A stretch of DNA of 64,000 nt from Sabellastarte sp. h YS-2021 (lineage: Eukaryota > Annelida > Polychaeta > Sabellida > Sabellidae): assembly GCA_964017235.1 (NCBI GenBank), contig OZ024938.1, forward strand, positions 48,396,332 to 48,460,331. The letters are read 5' to 3'. Shown piece by piece: positions 1 through 11,486 of this stretch (within the stretch, counting starts at the first letter, position 1; every line of letters starts with the position of its first letter). Position numbers and translations under genes: made by a program. The notes under the pieces are model-generated. The model worked only from the letters and a program-made list of their open reading frames with translations, was not told the DNA's origin and ran no database searches.

Positions 1-1191
1 ATATAACATTATATTTGGGGTATATCTTATACCTTTTTAACACAACCCTCTCTGCACCCTTCGAGAATCCTGGTCTGTCATTATAACCTACATCAAGGAT
101 GCAATCACTGGATTCTACGGGATAGAATTATATCAAATTTTCCAGGTCTAAAAAATAAACCAATTTAATTTTGTGAATAATCAGCAGCTATTTCTGGATA
201 CAGGAGTTTTCAATTTATTTCCTATTTATAAGCAAAAGTAGCTCTAGGTGTTAGGCCTTGCTGGAGGTATGCACTCGCCGGGTACTCTTGTGTATTATTT
301 GAAACCACTAAGAAGTTATTTGACCAATGTTCAGAGTTAAATATCCATTAGGTTTCAAATATTTATCAGTTGAAGTGATTTTTGAGTATTCTGACAAATT
401 ATTACAAATGTGTTTGTACTTTTATTAGTATACAAAAATACTAGTATAACTTTATTGCAGCAACCATTTAATAATCATCTGTGTTGAATGTTTCAGTCAG
501 AATTAATAGTTTAAAATGGAAACCCAATTATAGCTTTGTTAAAATCATTCAGCATTCATTCATAACTTTATCACAAAGAGTGGATAATAGAAGATAGCAA
601 CTATGAAGACAAACTGGAATATAAAGTGGAAAGGCTGAAACTAGACTAACAAATTTCAAGGGACACAGAACACAGGGATTTAATAACCTCAAGCGATTGG
701 GATGAATGACAAAGTGCTATATAAAACTATGTACAAGTAATTTGTATTGAACATAAAAGATGAACTGGTTGGAAAGTTTTATTTATCCAAGCCACAACAC
801 AATCAGTGTAGTCACAGTTCTTTCGGAGGAAAATAGAATATCAATGTCTATCATGTGTCATTTAATTGAAAAGAATACTTATAAATCTTTCAAAAAGAAT
901 ATTATTACAGTGAATAAAGAAACCCACACAGCACATATTGATAGCCCAAAACGTCATTCTGAAAATGTTTAAAAGCTATAAAATAGTTCTAGTAAATTTT
1001 GAAAGTTGCAAAATATCACAATTGTAAGCGAGCTATTATTGCTCAATGTTATCATGTTTTGAGATATTCATTTTAAAGTTACAATCACCAATATATACGA
1101 TAGTTAGCATGCAGTTAATTAGCTTCTCTTTATAGCCATTTATGGATACCCAATATTTCACATGATTGCAATTAAATGCATCTAGTTTTAA
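1..1191. other. downstream flank of the unknown gene
   Basis: AT-rich sequence. I see no supported exon, RNA gene or repeat structure. A short open frame at 760-972 has no splice context or family motif. Confidence 0.5.
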
Positions 1192-1280
1192 CTAGTCTCC
1201 AAGAATGCTTTCAACATCTGACACACCATATCCAAGTGTCTCGTCTGTGTTAGAGGTCGATGCTTCACTAGGGTCATCTT
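1192..1280 (-). CDS. unknown gene, exon 4 (stop)
   Basis: Residues 275-303, KDDPSEASTSNTDETLGYG then VESILGD and TAG. Acceptor AGTTACAG. This is a short acidic tail too small to be found as an open frame by itself. The preceding intron carries a truncated SINE. Confidence 0.68.
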
Positions 1281-4200
1281 CTGTAACTGTAATGTCATAT
1301 AAATTACTCAACTAAATGTCATACCTTTAATTTCATTTATATATGATGGTATTCCAGAAAGATGAAAATGTGATTTTTACAATAGTGGGTTTAAAATAAT
1401 ATGTTTCAGTTTTAAACAGCAGATACTTGGGTAAGAGGTCTCTTGAAAATGCCAAATTACAAGTATGTAAGCACGAAGAACCCTTGACAGTGCCATGCAT
1501 TGTATCTTTATTTAGTGTTTTATGTCACCCTAGTACCCTAGCAGTTATATTATGAAGGGTAGTTAGAAGGGCAGATGAAACCAGTATACACAGTTGGTCA
1601 AGGTTCTGTACTGTAAAACTGCAAACCAACGGCAAGCAACTACCAGGCTTTCAATTATGGTTCAACTTAAAAGTATTTCATGAAAACATGAACAAAAAAA
1701 TCAAACAATTTGCAATGTTTGAATACCAGTTTATAGGGTACAAAAATTCTTCAGTCATATGAACTAAGCTATGCTAAAAGCTTGTGTTACTTTTAAATTA
1801 ATAAACTTCAAATGTCTTACTTGTTGGGCTGAGGGGCTGTGTTTCCCTTGCAGATTTTTTATGCCATTCTGCCGTTCGCATATTTTCGATGTTGAAATCT
1901 GTTGCTTCCTGGATAACATTGCTGTCGTCCAGTAAGTACTTAGTCACTGAAAAGCACACTGGGATACCATATCTAGGGTTGTTTCCCCACCCTGACTCTG
2001 TCAAGTACTTCAGTTCTAGCTTCTCACCCTCCGGTATGAAAACTTTTAATGAGCCAGTGATCTTCTCACATACCCAGATTTTATCAATGACAAAGACCGT
2101 CTGACACTCTGCAGAATCTGAATAGAAAGGTTGTTTGGAATTCTTGAATACAGAACATAAATCACATGGCTGCTAGTTTTGGAAGTCACAGAGAAAACAC
2201 AAGACTCATCATATAACAGATGTATCAGTAATGTATTAAACTTGGCAAAATTCATTTCTTACTACCCTGCGTGTCTGTATTGTGTTCATGATTGAGCTTA
2301 AATGTTTTGAGTGTCAATTATTGATAAGCAACCACATTTTTCTTGTCCACTGTGACATTACAATGCATCGCATCACTTAAAGGTCACAAATTAAAAAATT
2401 TTAATCAGTTAAATGTAGCTTTTATAAGCTACAAAGCTTACCATGTGGAACTGAATGCTTTCTCAGGAGGCCGCAGCCATCCGGCCAACGTCCAAGAGAA
2501 ATAGACTTCTAGTATTGACCGAATCCCTCTGTCCTGAGAGTGTACCATAGCAGTGTAATCCCGCACATCATCCTTCTTCTCTCATTGTAAATTTAGTCCA
2601 TACCCCCTCAGCTGGAATACAGCGGGGAGGCAGGGTGGGACTCTCTTCAGCTCCACATGGTAAGCTTGTAGGTTATAAAATCTACATTTAAGTATTTAAA
2701 ATTTTCAATTTTATTGTTCTACAATAACTTACCATGTAGAACTGAATGCTGAATCCAACTGTCCGGTGGAGGGATTAGATCCGAGACTGGAAGTATCGTC
2801 AATTTTTCTTGGATTTGAATTAATAAATAAATAGAATGAATATTGAAAAAACCAGTCTGAGTCCCGCTTACAGAGCCCCAATTCTGAAAATCGGACCTGT
2901 AAGAAGACAAAAACCAGAAGATTAATGAATGACAGTACGGATACTTTCTGGATGTTTTGAAAGAAGGATTAAGTGCAGCCATGCTCACTTATGCAGGTAT
3001 AGAGCCAAGGGCTTCACTGCGATGAATACAAGCCCTGGGCTTGAAATCTCGTTAACTTGCCACCCTAAATATGATATTATGGTGCACTGGGTAAAACTTA
3101 CTACAAAAATACATTTACAGTTAAATATAGTAATGATAGATGAAAAGATCTTACCCTAACAAAAAGACCTTACCCTAACATCCTGAGGAGGTAACCAAAT
3201 ACCTAGACCCTGGGATTAGACTCCTGACGACATGGCTGCAGCGGGTGTGCCCCTCCCTCTTTTCTTTCTGAGGATGAGTAGTCTGAGGGGAAGGGTCTAG
3301 GACTTGTTATGCTGCTACTACTAGTCTGAGATACATATTGTTGTCGTTGTCTGACCAAGTAAGGTCTTTTAAGTAAAAATTTGTAAATGTTTGGATGATT
3401 TGGTCCACCGATACCCCGTCACAAACTACACTGGCTCCCCGATATTTTATTCAAGTACAATCTCCTTACTTATAAAGCAATACATTTCAGCCAACATCCA
3501 TATCTTTCCTCTCTGATTAGGCGGAGTGATCTCACACGGGGCAATCGCCTATCAATTTCCTCATCGAAACCAAAGAAACGCTCAGGGCTGCGCAGCTTCA
3601 TAGTAGGGGCTCCCACAGAGTGGAACAAGCTTCCTCAAGCCATTAGAACCATAGAAAGCATTTCTAGTTTCAGAAAACAGTTGAAAACATACCTTTTCAG
3701 ATTAGCTTATCCTCCACCATAGCCTATCTCCCCTTTCGGATGCTAATATGGAAACAGACCTCATTCTGGAACTGGGCTATCCTTTTTTGCACATCAGCGC
3801 CTTAGAGGATGTCTACATCAATTTTGGCACTATATAAGTGTTTCTTACTTACTTTGTAAAAGGCCTTAGAGGCCGCAAAGGCCCTAATGTCATGCGCTTT
3901 GTCTTGGACCAGGTCCAAGGCTTGATCTGCTTGTTTGTAACGAAGTAGGATAGTTTGTTTTAGCCAAGAAGAGAGTGTAGCGGGTCTGATGTCTGAGGAA
4001 TGTCATTTCTTAAAGAAGATAAAGAGAAGCGATCAAGACCCTCTTAGGTCTTTGGTTCGATCCAAATAGTACCTTAGGGCCTGCACCAGACACAAGGTCC
4101 GGTCTTCTTTGAATCGTCTATCTACAGTGGTAGTTAGAGCAGGAATAGTCACCGGAGACACACTTTGAGAACCTTCTCTTGCTAGTTGGTTTTTGGCTAT

Positions 4201-5891
4201 GAAATCTGAAGAAGGGAACAAAGCAAGCTTTTCCCATTGGCTAGAATAGCGGATACCTTTAGCTTCCTAACATATCTACATCTGTGCTTTATTTTAATAA
4301 GCTGTTCTTCAATAAAATCAGAGCAAATATCGCACGGCTTTTCATTGGTAACACAAGAGTCATCCCATTTTCCAGCTTCTCTGCAAGTTGGATAGTAGTT
4401 ATGTGTATCAAAAATGAAGCAAAAATGTTTGCATTTGGATGATCTAGGCTTGTTAGAACTCGTTTGGTGGGAGGACATTTTTACGCAATATATCCTAGCA
4501 GTACGTACTGGAACTCTCACAACAATGAAAAAATTAAAGAAATACTTATCCTGCAGAATTCAAAGTTTAACAGAATAAGCTATGATATATAATAAACCAA
4601 ATAGCTGAATGGTAGCATCCAACAATACGTATATCCTGAGAAAACAGTGAAATAAAATAAACTTATTTTAAATGCTTGCTAGTCACGCAGCCAATGAGAG
4701 AAGGATGATGTGCAGGATTACACTCCTATGGTACACTCTCAGGACAGAGGGATTCGGTCAGTACTAAACGTCTATTTTTCTTGGACGTTGGCCGGATGCC
4801 TGCGGCCACCCGAGAAAGCATTCAGTTCTACATGGTAAGCTATATCGCAATAAAAATGTGGTGTCTCAGTGTATATTTGTGACCTACAGATAAAAACTGT
4901 GGCAGGCACATATTTGTGATGTCTCATTTTTTTTGCATTGTGAAAGTTTCAACATAATTAAAGCGTCAGAGATCATTTGATGACAAAGCATGATATTATT
5001 ACATCATTACAGAATCTATACCTGCAGGGAGAAGTAATTTTAATCCTGTCAGATTTGTTCTCAACAGGTAGACCTTTGGTTTAAAAAAGGTGTAATGAAG
5101 CTCATACTGGTCTCCTTCCTCAATGCTGTTATGATGTACTCCTATCAGTGAATTTACATTATAATTGTGTTCTTTCTGGATTCTAAACTGAGACACGTCG
5201 TCTTTGCAGTCTGTTAGTGTGAATACTGATGGCTGAATGATATAGCTATCATCTGGAGTGGAGACAGAGGACCTCTCCTTTGTATGTGCACAGTTTACTT
5301 GGTTGGTGACACAGGCAGAGAGTTCATAATGGTTGGCATCTGTCAGATAGGGTACTGGTATAGTTACCTCATCTAAGAAAAAAGATAAAAGTCTGGTTTG
5401 ATTTCTCAATTTCAAGGCTATGCACAAGAAAATGGCACATTTCAGCTAGGTCATATATGTGAGCACATTCATAAAACTGTTGATAATTTAACAAGAAATT
5501 AACATGCACTTTAGCGCTACTTTTAAGCATGTTTGTGTAGGCCAACTCAAATACCCCTGCTACAAATACTAGATAGGTTTGGCATTTTAATTTTCATAGA
5601 TGATGTTATTTATACCCATATACTCTCTGCGGAAATTTATTTATGGAATAACGTCAAATGTGCATATTTTATGGGAGGGAATAGAATGACCCAAAAATAC
5701 AGGTAATGCTACAAACTTGATATAAAATCTTTGTCCTGAGAACTCTGAACAAACTGATCAGCTATCAGGACCTTCTGAACTTCCCATGCCGCATTCCAAT
5801 AATCCTCTTCAGTTTCTACTTTTGAAATATCAAAGGGAGGCAGCTTACTACACTTGTCCGATGGAAGGCGATTTTTAGTTGATTTCATCAT
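1192..5891 (-). CDS. conserved-looking four-exon gene of unknown function
   Basis: Exons 5717-5891, 5022-5372, 1821-2117 and 1192-1280 join with three phase-1 GT-AG introns into 912 nt, 303 residues. The start is the first ATG of an ATGATG pair; the same frame has a TGA just upstream. I do not recognise the family. The N-terminal part is polar (KVETEEDYWNAAWEVQKVL). The middle is beta-strand-like with scattered cysteines (YELSACVTNQVNC, FTLTDCKDD, FKPKVYLLRTN, VIDKIWVCEKI, NNPRYGIPVCFSV). The tail is rich in Asp, Glu, Ser and Thr. No signal peptide or membrane segment is visible, which suggests a cytoplasmic or nuclear protein. Phase consistency across four exons is the main evidence that it is real. 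It lies 5.4 kb below the POLR1B stop, same strand. Confidence 0.72.
1281..1820 (-). mobile_element. intron with 5'-truncated tRNA-SINE body
   Basis: About 1500-1660 matches the body of the SINEs at 27657 and 37844 in minus orientation: TTTTATGTCACC, AGGGTAGTTAGAAGGGCAGA, AACCAGTATACACAGTTGGT and AACGGCAAGCAACTACCAG. The tRNA-like head with A and B boxes is missing, which fits 5' truncation or decay. The rest of the intron is unremarkable. Confidence 0.7.
1821..2117 (-). CDS. unknown gene, exon 3
   Basis: Residues 176-274. Acceptor TTCTATTCAG, donor ACAA|GTAAGA. Contains VFVIDKIWVCEKITGSLKVF. The preceding intron holds the DIRS remains. Confidence 0.75.
2440..4850 (-). mobile_element. DIRS-type retroelement remains with inverted ends
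   Basis: The ends are inverted copies of about 140 bp: 2443-2590 (ACCATGTGGAACTGAATGC, GGCCGCAG, CTGTCCTGAGAGTGTACC) and 4690-4840 (GGTACACTCTCAGGACAG, CTGCGGCC, GCATTCAGTTCTACATGG). Inside, on the minus strand, are a cysteine-rich gag-like segment (4230-4520: CREAG, CDICSDF, IEEQLIKIKHRCRYVRK) and the C-terminal part of a tyrosine recombinase (3845-4221: DRTLCLVQALRYYLDRTKDL and KAHDIRAFAASKAFYK). Inverted repeats plus a YR identify the DIRS order. RT and RNase H are absent. The gag and YR pieces abut, so this is an internal-deletion derivative. It sits in intron 2 of the unknown gene. Confidence 0.72.
3400..3850 (+). mobile_element. LINE 3' end nested in the DIRS element
   Basis: The plus strand encodes a decayed C-terminus, KLHWLPDILFKYNLLTYKAI then [23 protein letters not shown] and [11 protein letters not shown]. 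It matches the C-terminus of the LINE at 31304-33037. The 3' tail also matches: TTAGAGGATGT, ATCAATTTTG and CTATATAA in the same order. The insertion interrupts the YR coding region of the DIRS remains, so it is younger than that element. Confidence 0.8.
5022..5372 (-). CDS. unknown gene, exon 2
   Basis: Residues 59-175. The acceptor TTTTTTCTTAG is strong and the donor GCAG|GTATAG is good. The exon is 351 nt and leaves phase unchanged. Confidence 0.75.
5717..5891 (-). CDS. unknown gene, exon 1
   Basis: Residues 1-58 plus one base. Starts MMKSTKNRLPSDKC. The donor TCAA|GTTTGT is weak, but it is the one that leaves phase 1, as exon 2 requires. Confidence 0.62.
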
Positions 5892-6561
5892 ACTACCTCT
5901 CACTCATAGGAAGTATTGTAAACTGAACAACAACATATTTAACCTCACATTTTTAATGCTTGAAAATTCGCGTAAGCTTAACGTTGCCCGGAGAGAGAGA
6001 CAAGACTTTATGACGGCATTAATCTTCTGTTTCGTCATATAAATGTGCTGACGTTTCACTCCATGTGATGATGCAATTTTTACTCCTCAACCTGTTACGT
6101 CTACGGCATACTCTGACGTCAGGGTGACGTTTTCAGTACAACTTTCGCAATGCGCATGCTCTGATGACGTATTTCCTTTCCAGGGTAAACAAACGTACCG
6201 TTTCAGAAAATGAGACGTTTAAGTTTTTGAATGCTATGATTTCTGTGTATTTCTTCTACATATATTCGTTATCCTCAAAGGTTTGTTATGTATTTATATG
6301 TGGTTTGTAAACGTTTTTAGTACCGAAGTCTCATATTACAATCAGATTTAAACATGATGACCTATTTTCGCCCAGTGCATTTTCAGTACTTTATACTGTT
6401 TCTGTGACAGGGGGTTGTAAAATTCAAATAAAAGCCAAAAGGAAGTTAATTTGTAAGTTATCTAAAGCTTTATTGTATGAATTTTAATATTAATTTTAAC
6501 TCCTGAGTGGCAAACCTTAATTATTACACAACTTGCTAGTCAGATGTTATACTCTCACTGT
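5892..6561. promoter_or_regulatory. upstream flank of the unknown gene
   Basis: Presumed 5' flank and promoter of the minus-strand gene, because its ATG is at 5891. It has CpG-containing and CRE-like TGACGTCA/TGACG motifs around 6070-6175 (GACGTCAG, GTGACG, GATGACG), more than surrounding sequence. Promoter function is inferred from position only. Confidence 0.3.
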
Positions 6562-6720
6562 AGTAATAAATACTGAGTGTGAGGGCGTTTGTTACAGGAT
6601 ATACGCCCGGCAAAAATTCCAAATAATGCCAGAGCGCCGTTAGGCGCGAGGGCATTATTAAGGAATTTTTGCCGGGCGTATATCCTGTAACAAACGCCCG
6701 AGCATGAGGTATTTATTACT
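6562..6720. mobile_element. palindromic MITE
   Basis: Near-perfect palindrome with arms of about 70 bp. The left arm reads AATAAATAC..GTGTGAGGGCGTTTG and GGATATACGCCCGGC; the right arm is its reverse complement ending GTATTTATTACT. The loop contains GCGCCGTTAGGCGC. Partial copies are at 21369-21430 and 47461-47545. No coding potential. Confidence 0.8.
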
Positions 6721-6976
6721 ATTATAAAGACCAGCCTACCTGGTTGAAAGAAATATCTATTTATTTTTACGAGGTGACACGAACAAGGACGCCGCCATAT
6801 TGTTTTGAATGCATGATCGCTCTCGTAAAAGCAGACAATTTTACAATGGACATACAATCGAGCAATCGAAACAGCACTTCCGTTTCTAAGCGGGCCGTTA
6901 TTGGAGGTTTTACTCCTTGCTAATTCTATGCGCACAGACGGATTTTCGTTCACTGCGCACTTCCGGTCTTTATAAT
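6721..6976. mobile_element. TIR element abutting the palindrome
   Basis: Begins ATTATAAAGACC and ends GGTCTTTATAAT, inverted ends of 12 bp, about 255 bp long. The right end (CACTTCCGGTCTTTATAAT) also follows the palindrome fragment at 47545-47562, so the two pieces travel together or form one larger element. Confidence 0.5.
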
Positions 6977-9900
6977 GAGATATAAAGACATTTTGTGCGG
7001 AAAAATGGGTGTTAGTTATGACAATGTTTATAAGAGCTCTCCAGGGAGAAAATCCAGGGGTACACATAGACAAAGCTGTACTGTCTCACCCAGAAATGGA
7101 GACCCATCCAATAATTATAGCCTGAAAAATCGAAGCATGCCCATCAACATTTTGACAGATGAAAATCAGACAATAAATAATTACATGTATCTGCTGAATG
7201 GAAATACAAACTTGCCTTAAATCGTTGATACCGACAAGGTTGACTAATGGAATTCTGCTCAACCAAATTATTCGCTGAATGAAGTTGAAGATTGAACCTT
7301 GGTTATACCTTGCCAAATATTCAACCATATCTTGGTAAAAAATACAATTATCAATTATGTCTGCATCATAATTATGTCCGATTTTTATTGGTGTTTATTT
7401 TTAAAATGTTGGAATCAGAATTTTGAATATTTTTTCGAATTATTCCCTTTGTGATTAATTTTATTTCATGTAAAATTTAAAAATTGAATCAAACCGCCAA
7501 GTTGAGTACCTTCAAGTCTGGTAAAAATTTAAAGGACACAATTATGACTTGGACATAATTGTGACCACCCGTGTACAAGTATTAATGTTTTCATGGATTG
7601 TGGTATTGCTCTGTGATTTAGTGGCCTGTATTTTATACTTTTTTTCCTCACACTTGGCCATCGCTGGCCCATTTAATGATATTGCTACACATTTGAGCAG
7701 CCACAATTAACAGTGTGGGCTCCATCTATAGTACTTTGTCAGCAATTCACAGGTATTGCCTGAACTGTATAGCAATTAAGTAACTTACGCATTGACCTAT
7801 GCATTAGGACACAAGATCCCATGTAACAATACAGTTGTTTTAGTTTCATATTTATATGTTCTGTAATACTGCCAATAAGCAGCTTGATAGTAACTAAAAT
7901 AAATTATATATATTTATCATTGCCATAGCAACAATTAGGATTGCAATTGTATTTTAATGTTTAATTGTGAACAGCTATTAAATCTAGTACTTATGCATAA
8001 CTTGTTAAATGCAGTAAGTTGATTCACTTAAACTAACATACCATGTTGCTATGTAGCTTTAGAAATGTAATTTGTTAACCTTACTTCTAACAATAAAATT
8101 TTATTCCACAAGACCACAACCATAGCTTATTTATGTATACCCCAAAACTTATTTTGTCACATCTCTCTTTGCTGGGAACACTGGGCTTGGGACTGTAACA
8201 AGGCTGACTAATGCAAGGCCACACTACAAAATTAGCTACTGAATTAAGTTGAAGACAGAACCTTGGTTTCCCATACAACAGAAGATACACCATGTGTGTG
8301 CAGTGTGCACACACATTCAAGCTAATTAATTTCAAATTTGGTGACACAACATTACATTATGTTTCTGTGTGAAAATGGCTCAATAATATCAATTATAAAA
8401 CTTACACAGTTCATTTTTACCATGAACTGTAGATGGAATTTTTTGTGTGAGTTTGAAAATTCATAGAGATTTTTAAACTTTATAAACTCAATGACAGCTG
8501 ATGGACAAATTTATACAATGAATAGTTGAACACTGTACTAAAACATTTCTAAAATGCTTAGAAAGGGTATTTGGTTGGATGTATATCAATCCTCAGATTA
8601 TCTGAGAGGTAATTATAAAATATGTGAAACTAGATGGCACTCAGTAGTCCATACAAATTTCAAGAATTACTAATGTTAATAATTTTGATAAGATGATAAT
8701 GATAAATATTGAGATGAGTGAGATGATAAATATTGAAGATAAAAAAAGCTTATTGGATAAGAGATATAGCTACAGTAATTCTTTTTTTTTGTCTTCACTT
8801 CAAAACTATTTTCAAAATAGGTGATTTTAATGCCGTGTAAGACTGTTCCTTTTTGTGTGGGAATGAGATCTCCTAAAATTTTTAAATATTATTTATTCAG
8901 GGTATATCCTTAAGTTCATTGCTTATGTTACCTTTGCTCGCTTTTGTTGGACAAATGTATGCTGTATATATTATAGTATACAATGATATATTAAACATAA
9001 TACAAAGCAATATTTCTGGAGTTTGTTGTTGTAAAATTAGTCTTAGAAGAAGAGATGCTATCATGACAGAAAATTGTCCTCACAATATGAACATGACACA
9101 CCAAATTAAAATACTGATGTTTTTTTAGTCTATTCAAGTTTTAATGACTGTACAATTATGGAATAAACCATCGGAAGAGAATTTCACAGTTTTTTTCTCA
9201 AAGTTTGCTTTGGTGCTATTTTTGTACTTTTAAGAAATAAGCTTGTTACATTTGTTATCTAATCTGGCTAGAGTTATTAATTTGAAGTTCATGATCAGAT
9301 GCAAAAGTCGTTGGTTTTACATCCAAACTCAAGGTCAACTCAGTATGAACAAACAGCCATTTCAATGAAAATCTTCCTCATTCTCTTGCAGTCAACGTAT
9401 GTATTGACCTTGTATTTACAGCCCAATATCAGCTCATTCAGCTGCAAACAGTTTGCTTAAGAACTTTCACATATTACTGGTTATTTCAGAATTTACTGGA
9501 TGTTACTGGATATAATGTTTTTAATTTGAAGAGTATCCACTTGGATATTGTGGGTTTATCCATTTTCAATGTAACAAATGCATTGAACATGAGAACACTA
9601 TTTAAAAAGATATACTGTTTCGTACACAGTTATGTTTTCTAAAATATCTTAAAACATAGCTAAAATGATGTAACTTGTACAAAATCTGTAGAATATATCT
9701 TAAACTTTTAGAGCAGAGGTGAGACTTCCAAATTCTGGAAAAATCATGTAACTGGTAACAGTATGCCTCAGTATGCCTTGATATATGCATTTTCATTTTC
9801 AAATATGATGCCTTTATTGTTGGTAATGCATTTTGCCTTGGTGAGTGACTGGAAAAAATAACTTCTAACAATTCCATTTAGTACTAGTTTTACACTGCCC

Positions 9901-10186
9901 ATCCAATACTGCACAGACCTGAGGCATCTAACTTGGTTCATAAAGAGTGATAAAGTTGATAAACAGTGGAGGGTACTAAAATAGAATATAAAACAGGGTC
10001 CAGCATATACATCTGTAACTGAATTTACAAACTATTGTTTTGTTAAAGAAAATATAAAGAATTAAAGTTTGTGACATCATAAACTGTACATATATTTGCA
10101 TGTTATATAGGTACTAGGTAGTTATTTACATAAAAATTTGCAATAATATTGCGGAAGGGATACTGTATGTTGTGAAAAGGGGTGGT
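6977..10186. other. intergenic, mostly featureless
   Basis: AT-rich sequence between the two genes. There is a weak similarity between 7230-7330 and 8180-8290 (AAGTTGAAGA..GAACCTTGGTT, GACTAATG), probably an old dispersed repeat. No exon with splice support was found. Confidence 0.4.
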
Positions 10187-10396
10187 TCAAACAAAGAGTT
10201 TGAGGTACAAACAGGACAGTATCAATTCTGTTAAAACACTTAAATTGGAAAATGCGTAATGACAATTATTATAAAAGGCAGCCCACAGGTCCAATAGTGA
10301 GAGCAACTGCCTTAAATTACCTTTGTCAATTGAAATAGAGATATCATGAAATGAGGATAAGGCAAAATGTACATTGAAATCCCCCACAAATGTCAA
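10187..10396 (-). pseudogene. possible LINE endonuclease scrap
   Basis: The minus strand reads TFVGDFNVHFALSS followed by RQLLSLLDLWAAF. GDFNVH resembles the catalytic GDFN/GDLN motif of exonuclease-endonuclease-phosphatase domains in LINEs. The fragment is short and isolated. Confidence 0.3.
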
Positions 10397-10584
10397 TCTA
10401 GTTTAAATTATAGCTGCCAGATGAAATTTTTTCCTGTTCAATATTTGGTAAAATGCCAACTATATCCTGTCTCTTTCAAGACACTACAGTTTATATATTA
10501 GAAGCAATATTACTCCTTAAAATCCTTCATCTGCACTGCATTGGATTTTATCCTATCGGATGAACATAAACTATAACAGGGCCA

Positions 10585-10745
10585 AAAGGTTTCGGTCTAC
10601 TAGCGCGAGCTGCAAAGCCATCAGAGACATGAGTAGTGCACTGAAGCAGTCATCCATCCCAGTACTAACATAGCCCATTGCCGCTTAACTTTAGTGAAGA
10701 GACAGATACTCATCACGCCACACCACCAGCTCGCACTTAAAAAAG
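10585..10745 (-). repeat. 5S-rRNA-derived SINE-like repeat, copy 1
   Basis: On the minus strand it reads GTGGTGTGGCGTGATGAG, AAAGTTAAGCGGCAATGGGC and TTAGTACTGGGATGGATGAC. These follow the order of 5S rRNA box A (AAGCTAAGC), intermediate element and box C (TTAGTACTTGGATGGGAGAC). A downstream ACTACTCATGTCTCTGATGG is shared with the copy at 41840. It is not a functional 5S gene. Confidence 0.65.
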
Positions 10746-10933
10746 GCTAACAGAAAAGTGACATTTTATTCAACAAACATACATGTGTTTTTACTATAAC
10801 AGGAACAAATGCATTGATATGAAAACAACAAAGTTATCCTTGAAGGTTTATCATGGAAAAGCTTTGTAGTCACCTTAAATTTTCATTCAGGGCCTGGCCA
10901 GGAGATTCCCATGAGACATAACTATATGTCTGT

Positions 10934-10939
10934 TTATTT
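10934..10939 (-). terminator. candidate POLR1B polyadenylation signal
   Basis: The plus strand reads TTTATT, i.e. AATAAA on the minus strand, about 325 nt after the stop codon. It is the nearest canonical hexamer I found below 11262. Position and motif are the only support. Confidence 0.3.
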
Positions 10940-11261
10940 TCCTATTTTGCCCAAATACCTCTGAGACCTGAGCTCTGTGTTGTTAATTTTACACAGCTGA
11001 ATTCCACAGGTCATCAAAACTGTATGAATGGATTGGTCTGGGATTAATGTAGAAAGATGAAGAAGCAGTCTCTGTGGTATCTTGCACTCACATCTCCAAC
11101 TTGTCCATTGTATATTGATAGAATTAGCCCAGTACTTCGGTATCAATGATCCCCTTATCAAGGAATGAAAACCTAACCATATCCCTGGGGCAAAGGTTAG
11201 AATCAACAATAAATTATAAACAAATATTGCAACAAATATGACAGTGATAGTCTATAGCCCA

Positions 11262-11486
11262 CTATTTCTGTCGTATGTCTACTTCTAGTTTAATATTCAT
11301 AGCAGCGAGTTCAGCACACATGTATTTGAACACATAAGGCACGGCAATCTGTTCTATGGTGTTGGGTATTCTACACACTGTGCACATCCACTGTTTTCTA
11401 CTGAAGAAAGACGCAGCCGCAGTTTCACTGCTCGGCTTCTCAAGGAAGGGGGAGAAAATACTGCCACACTTTTTACATACATGGCA
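11262..11486 (-). CDS. POLR1B: POLR1B exon 28 (zinc ribbon and stop)
   Basis: Residues 1062-1135. Cysteines CxxCxxCG (1062, 1065, 1068) and CTVC (1096, 1099) form the C-terminal zinc ribbon, followed by [20 protein letters not shown], a near-exact match to the vertebrate C-terminus. The acceptor is TTTTCAG and the stop is TAG at 11262. A possible polyadenylation signal AATAAA (minus strand) is at 10934-10939. Confidence 0.97.
   Translation of the reverse strand, partial: CHVCKKCGSIFSPFLEKPSSETAAASFFSRKQWMCTVCRIPNTIEQIAVPYVFKYMCAELAAMNIKLEVDIRQK

Noticed and set aside
6555-7073. Open frame of 172 codons, minus strand
   Set aside because: It runs through the palindrome and the adjacent TIR element, with no family motif or splice signals.
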